Assembly: GCF_037975245.1 (NCBI RefSeq)
Contig: NC_092576.1
Coordinates: 23,357,111-23,421,110 of the forward strand
Origin: Apostichopus japonicus
Lineage: Eukaryota; Echinodermata; Holothuroidea; Aspidochirotida; Stichopodidae
Direction: 5' to 3'
Length of the DNA: 64,000 bases
Shown here: piece after piece, positions 58,785 through 64,000 of the stretch
How the letters are laid out: every line of letters begins with the position of its first letter
How positions within the stretch are numbered: position 1 is the stretch's first letter
Notes under the pieces: generated by a model
Seen by the model: only the letters and a program-made list of their open reading frames with translations
What the model was told of the DNA's origin: nothing
Database searches by the model: none
Position numbers and translations under genes: made by a program

Positions 58785-59751
58785 CTGTAGAAAACAAACA
58801 GAGTATCAAAAATGAAACAAAAAAGTTTCTGAGGATAAATTTTAGTCCCTTGCACGATCCATTGCAAGGACAGCAACGGCGCCATCAAGGGCAGCGACAA
58901 ACCACATACAGTGTAATGTACCGAATCAATTAACCAAGACATATAGTCCTAATTGGTCTTTAATGAATGTTTCCATCCAGCATCATGATCATTTATCCTT
59001 GGTTCTTGAAGAGCATAAGTATCCTACTGTTGGTCTACGGGAGAGATTGAAGGTGGTTTAAAGCGTAATGTTAAACTCCTGTGTGAATCAGAGAGATTCT
59101 GCAGCGAGAGCTGGCAGACGGGTTGATGGGTAATTTCATCTCGTTTGGCTCAAATTTAAGTTCAAAGTGATCATGTAAAACCCAATGTGTTGAGATAACT
59201 TGAAAATTAACCAAATGGACTTAGTATTATTAACTTCTCTAGTGACTAGTTGATACAACACAGAAATGTCTATGCAGCAAGTTACCTCAGCTTTTTCAAG
59301 TTATAAGAACTGAGCAATAAAGTTACAACAACAAGGCTTTTTGAGTTTTATAATATATATTTTATTCCTTCCAAATATATTGAGAGAAAAAACACAACAT
59401 TTCTAAAACAAAACAGAAAGCACATTGTGACACTTTAACGTAAAGATGATAAAACTTTATTTACCCCATATTTACACAAGCAGTTTTGTCAATTGTATAA
59501 CTCTGTATCCCAGTACTAGTTTCACACTGAACACTACAGACAGTAAATGATTAAGGCAGCCAGTGGTTGCAATTACCTTAAGAACAAGACACTTATCTTA
59601 CAAGGCCATCAGTATTTTTCTCTAATTACAGTGTTCTAAATTCATTACAGTTAGTCGATTCCTCAGAGTTTCTACTCTTAAAACTATCCTAGACTGTCAT
59701 TTAGAAACAAAAGACTTATGAGACTCTCAAACTAATAATCGGATTATATAT

Positions 59752-60034
59752 CATTAGCTTGTTTTTCAGGCTTCGGACCTGAGGGCTTATGTTTTTCCAT
59801 CCAGGTTGAATAATACCTTTTTTGTACAAACATCAGGGTTTTTTGTTGATCATTATGGTATTCCAAATTGAGGCGATAATGAAGTGCAAAGTAGAAAGCG
59901 ACAGCTTATGGAAAACTTCTTATGTTGTTAAGCACGATGTTTGCATCTATTATAATGTAAATTTGTGAAGGGTCTTCTCCAAAGACAAGAATGCTCTGTC
60001 TCTCATCCATCTCAATTTAAGTTTCTGACATGTC
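59752..60034 (-). pseudogene. SAMD3-like relic, C-terminal exon (unit 4)
   Basis: Same exon as at 626-906, with extra damage: the MSETQIEM reading meets a stop (CTTAAATT), and the segment near IIDAN has an insertion. The KVRSLKNKL end remains. Confidence 0.45.
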
Positions 60035-60080
60035 CTGGCAAGAGAAAGTACAATTTGTTAGTAGTTTTGATGCATGTATA

Positions 60081-60123
60081 TAAACACTCATACATGCACG
60101 CACACACATACACACCCATGCAC
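60081..60123. repeat. CA/TG-interrupted microsatellite (unit 4)
   Basis: Same locus. A deletion starts immediately after it relative to unit 3. Confidence 0.88.
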
Positions 60124-61639
60124 ATAGTTCATGTCACCCTTGCCTTTGATAATTCACACATTTGTTTATAGACACGTTTTTACAATGATACGTTAAACTT
60201 CACACATGCCGCAGCCAGTGGCAAACTTTCACGCTTCTGGTTAGACTCTTAGATTACCCCCTTGAATGAACCACTGGCGTTGACAGGAGGCATGATGACC
60301 AAAATAAATCAGCATTATCCGAATAGAGCGCACAGTAATGTTTGGATATTATTCAAACTCCGAGTATAGGCCTAATAGTTTATAGTGTAGCCACATGTCT
60401 CTAGTTTCCTATAACCTGTGTCATAAGCTACTACGGTAACTTCCTAACAGCAGAACATCATATTAACGATGTCAAAACCTGAACACCTTTAAGCTTCGTC
60501 CATTCTTTTTCTGTATATGATGCATATAAATGATTACAAGTTCATCGCCGAACACTAATCAGGGCCTGTGCTCTGTGATGCTTAGATGCTATTCAACAAA
60601 AATGCTGGTCCTAAATGAACTGCAAGTGAACTGCAAAGAACTATTGGTTAACCAGAGAAACTTTGGAAGCAGTATTGTTACCAGGATTTTATGAGTTGTG
60701 TCCGCGGGATAAAACGCCCTAAAAATTGTTTCCGTCCTCACAGAAAAACTTTTGGCCCACAGTCCTCCATGGAAACATGCTCTTTAAAATACCTCTACAT
60801 GAACGCACAAAACTTAATTATAAATGAGACTTCAGAAACATTGGATTGTGTACAACGGATGCCTATAGTGATAGGTCTATAATGTGCACGAACACAAATC
60901 AAATGATGAAAGCTATAACTAGTGTACAATAACAAAATTACTTTTATATTCTGAAGCGGGAAATTGTTCCGTAGAATAGTTACCATATATGCTGCCCTAG
61001 GCATCATGCAGTGCACACTTCTGTACGGGGTATACAACTCCCTTACATAGTGTCTACGTAAGTGTTATAGGCTATGAATACGCTGTATATGTCGGAAACC
61101 AATGCAAAGTAAAACGAGTGCCTAAAAATAAAATGCAAGAATCAAAATACCGCACTTGTAGAACGTATTGATCTCAATGCCACAAGAGCACGCCCTTAAA
61201 GGTCTATATAGGGATGTGTGTGTTGTATAAAGCTTTTCAAGATTGATTGCCCTACACAACAAACAATAAAAACACCACTGGACAGAACGAAGTGGTAACA
61301 AAAGGGCATTTAATGTAGATCTCACCCCTACAGTATACTCACAAAGAAATGTTTAATATATTTTCTTGAATTGACTTTCAATTCCAAACATCCCAGCTTT
61401 GTCTCCTGCATGCATATTGGCCAATTCGAACTTTAGACTGTTGACCAGCTGATCATAACCAGATGCAGATCCCTTCTGTCTCAGACATTGATTCTTTGTC
61501 AGAATTGCTTTGCAACATCCATACACTCAAATTGTGTTGGATATGCTTTAAATTGCCGCATTTCATTAGATATTGCGTCCAGAAATTGGCTTTTCATGTC
61601 CTTGCCCAAGGTAAGTTGATCTTTAGAAGATTTGTAGTT

Positions 61640-62098
61640 TGCATTACCTAACTCAAACATTAACTGTAACTCCGGTCTTAGCTCTGGAAGATAAAGTACC
61701 TCTGGTCATGAACCCTGTCTTAGTTTCATTTGGAAAGACTTCATATCATCAGAGGAGCTGAAGATCATTGTATCCTGTGAGCTTTCCTCTAATGAATCAC
61801 CACAAGGAAAGCTACTACAGCTTGTAATGCTTAAATCAAGAGGAGAAAGTGCTGGAATGGGTACTGCTTTGGGAACTAATTTAACTGTTGCAGCATTCTG
61901 GACCAAATCACTAATGTTAACTAACTTCACCACATCTCTCCCAAAATCTGAATCTACACACTGTAGAGTAAACTCATAGGTGATGTTCTGAAGGCAGAGC
62001 TTGATGATGTCCGAGTCAGATATGATCAATCTTAATTTCAAAGGTACCATACTTTCGCTTGTTTGGCATCTATATGGAATGGAACACAAAGAAATCAA
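61640..62098 (-). pseudogene. SAMD3-like relic, N-terminal part (unit 4)
   Basis: An open stretch of 130 codons holds MVPLKLRLIISDSDIIKLCL, then NITYEFTLQCVDSDFGRDV, NLVNISDL-like and KLVPKAVPIPALSPLDL. The linker between the two PB1-like halves (ERPNSVESFKK in unit 2) has been deleted in frame. The RR...RWP part is absent here because of a local deletion and replacement near 61360. Confidence 0.55.
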
Positions 62099-62119
62099 AT
62101 AAAAGCGGTACTAATTCTC

Positions 62120-62949
62120 ACTGTTGTATTTCATTGTCACATAGTGCTTTAAGACGACTACCTTACTTCCATGATTTGAATGTCATGCCAATGGATAGTA
62201 ATAATCCAGGTCTCTAGACTCTCTTTGATGGATTAGTTTAAATATATCTGTCTCCTTTACAATGTATGCCCCCATATACTTTGCAAATCTACTTTCAAAA
62301 CATTTTACCAAACAAAAATATCCTTGTTAACTGTTATAAGTTTAATCTTTGCATACTATGCTAAGCCATCAGAATCAGAAATAGTCACAAACATGCTTTT
62401 GGAATACTTTGTTCTATCAAATTGGACTGAGATTGTGGATGAATTAAGGACATCAGGGATAACACTCTTCGTAGGTTCTGAGAGAAATGTAATAGTTATA
62501 CTTGTCAAATTCTCTACAACAACAGGTAAGCCAAAGAAATGTAGGGAAGCCAAAGGATATATATCCATCTTTTCATACTTATTGGCTAAAGTAACTAGTA
62601 TATTCTTTAAGTTGTTAACACTTCGAATGATTCTCTTGAAGAAATTGTGTAACGCTTGGAACCCTCCCGTGGAGACTTGAACTAAAGGTCCAAATAACCT
62701 TATTTGTTCTGGGTAATTTTCAGCAAAATGGTGCTTTGATTTCAGTCTAGCCTCAGGAAATGCCATCTTTAGTATCTGTTTGTGTTCCTTTATTTTAGCC
62801 TGAAGATATTCAATCATTCCTTCAGTAAAATTAGGGCTGTGAGCCTTTTCAAAAATATATTTGAGTAATAATATCACAGCAAGTACTGGGTCTTGCTCTG
62901 GTAGATATAGTCTACCACAAATAATTGGAGGAACCGGAGCAAGGTCCAA
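62120..62949 (-). pseudogene. FKNI-type protein relic (unit 4), long form
   Basis: Counterpart of 25741-26581. The first 197 codons are open (PIICGRLYLPEQDP, KSKHHFAENYPEQI, FKRIIRS, NLKNILVTLANKYE). The shared TAG follows SDSDGLA. Beyond it are a frameshift near 62310 and a 7-base deletion near 62190 that ends DYYYPLA. Many of the differences from unit 2 are amino-acid changes, as expected of unconstrained sequence. Confidence 0.6.
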
Positions 62950-64000
62950 TTTTCAAAATGGTTACCTCCAATACTACCTTTTTTTGTAATTTGTCAATTA
63001 TCTATGGTCTATTTTATAACTGCTAGGCCTAACGTTAGCCAACATTGAAGTCCCATCACACGAAGTTGGGGTAGTAATAATGTTAGATTATTAAATGTTA
63101 TTAAGTTAGTTTACCGTACTAAGTAAAATTACGAAAACTAGACTAACGAGGCAAACCTATATATAAGATACGGGACTAGAGCCACAAACCGAAGTATCAG
63201 TACCTGACGTATCTTTACTTACTTATCATTTCCCTTTTATTTGAACTTCATACCTTACTTTTATATTCCGGACTGATTTAATGCCGGCCAGCTCCGAGCT
63301 CTCTTCTGATCTGCTCATACTCATGTAGAGTATAGTGGGATGGAACAGTGTAGGCTACTTAACGCGCACCTGTTGTTCGTCGCGCGCGTCGTTCTCGAAC
63401 ATTCGGACTATGCAAAACAAGTAATTACATGTTTCTGATAGTTTCAATAATGTTATCGTCAGTTAGATACAACTCTTTGTAAAAAAAATGTTGTAATAGA
63501 AATATATAACAGCTATCAATTTTGACTTATACCGATTTTGCACAGGTTAATTATTCCTTAAAAGTGGATGAAACTTGGCGGGAAAACTGAACTACACGTT
63601 ATGTCAGTTGATACAACACACGTAAAGAGTGTTATGTAAAGCTAACTTGAGCAAAACTCAAACATTGTCAGTAATGTCAACGGGTTATGATTTTTGTGTA
63701 ATGGTGACCTACAACGGTTTAGCTGTGATAACTTTTCCAGCGAGCAAGGTTTTTCAGTGTAGGTGCGTAAATTTTAATGTGCCATGATGTAATCATGCAC
63801 CGCAATTACTACATGTCAGTGGAAAAGTTCTATCTACCGATACTTTGGCGGCCTTTTTAGTTGAATGATATTTGAAGAACACAGCCGGATGCGACCACAA
63901 GAACAGTGTGTTTGCCATTTTCGTTCTAATAAGTTTTCTAGTCAAGGGAAAAGTGTACACAAGAAACATTCTTTTGTCCAAATATAGCTGAAAGAAACAT

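Larger units (their letters stand above)
41760..59727. repeat. Tandem segmental repeat, unit 3 (shortened)
   Basis: Third direct copy, about 18 kb. It carries the first three exons of intact GT gene 3 and the last exon of GT gene 4. It shares with unit 1 the 925-base deletion in the transposon-like relics. Around 55320-55850 it is nearly identical to unit 1. From 55885 to about 58480 it is nearly identical to unit 2, so the copy is a mosaic. A deletion removes the junction with unit 4. Confidence 0.92.
59728..64000. repeat. Tandem segmental repeat, unit 4 (cut by window edge)
   Basis: Fourth copy, starting at a deletion junction that joins the equivalents of 20509 and 21592 (about 1.08 kb missing, one or two bases of microhomology). 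It is the most diverged copy. A second internal deletion near 61200 removes about 1 kb relative to unit 1. It has the long form of the FKNI-type relic. The 5' exons of GT gene 4 should lie just beyond 64000. Confidence 0.9.

Noticed and set aside
1-64000. CRISPR arrays, rRNA or tRNA genes, bacterial operons
   Set aside because: No regularly spaced identical repeats, no rRNA core motifs and no cloverleaf candidates were seen; spliced genes indicate a eukaryote.

Overview
The window is eukaryotic, AT-rich, intron-containing DNA, almost certainly from a marine invertebrate. Frequent TAGGCCTA / GGCTAGGCTA words suggest an echinoderm or related deuterostome, but that is a weak inference. No bacterial gene organisation, rRNA, tRNA or CRISPR was seen.

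The dominant structure is a direct tandem array of a segment of about 20.8 kb. Unit 1 is 1-20988, unit 2 is 20989-41759, unit 3 is 41760-59727 (shortened by deletions) and unit 4 starts at 59728 and runs off the right edge. The copies align almost end to end. They differ by substitutions, deletions and a few clean transposon insertions, and both window edges lie inside the array.

Each period carries one minus-strand gene for a type II membrane protein with a glycosyltransferase-like domain (related to the nematode DUF1647 family). I reconstructed four coding exons: a signal-anchor exon, an exon with the DNHYKE / IIVYDLGLS motifs, a 105-base exon ending in YAWKPVIIN, and, after an intron of 8-9 kb, a 525-base terminal exon with GDASIRF, PWLQCAL and HRQDASA. 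The gene straddles the arbitrary unit boundary. Gene 3 (39634-50466) reads open throughout and predicts 343 residues. Gene 2 has a stop at codon 60. Gene 4 has a stop in its only visible exon. Gene 1 has three intact exons, and its last exon lies left of the window.

The long last intron holds decayed same-strand relics of two other protein families: a protein with the KHHF...FKNI...LA signature and an SAMD3-like protein (PB1-like start, RRR...RWP core, LNL-YP...KVRSLKNKL end). Units 1 and 3 share one identical 925-base deletion in these relics, whereas units 2 and 4 lack it.

Datable mobile elements include a 1557-base solo LTR in unit 1 (5-base target duplication, empty sites in units 2 and 3), a 761-base hAT-type MITE in unit 2 (8-base target duplication, empty sites in units 1 and 3) and an older hAT-like MITE present in three units. 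The remaining sequence is intronic or intergenic, with microsatellites, a decayed 134-base tandem repeat and a few plus-strand open frames of unknown status.
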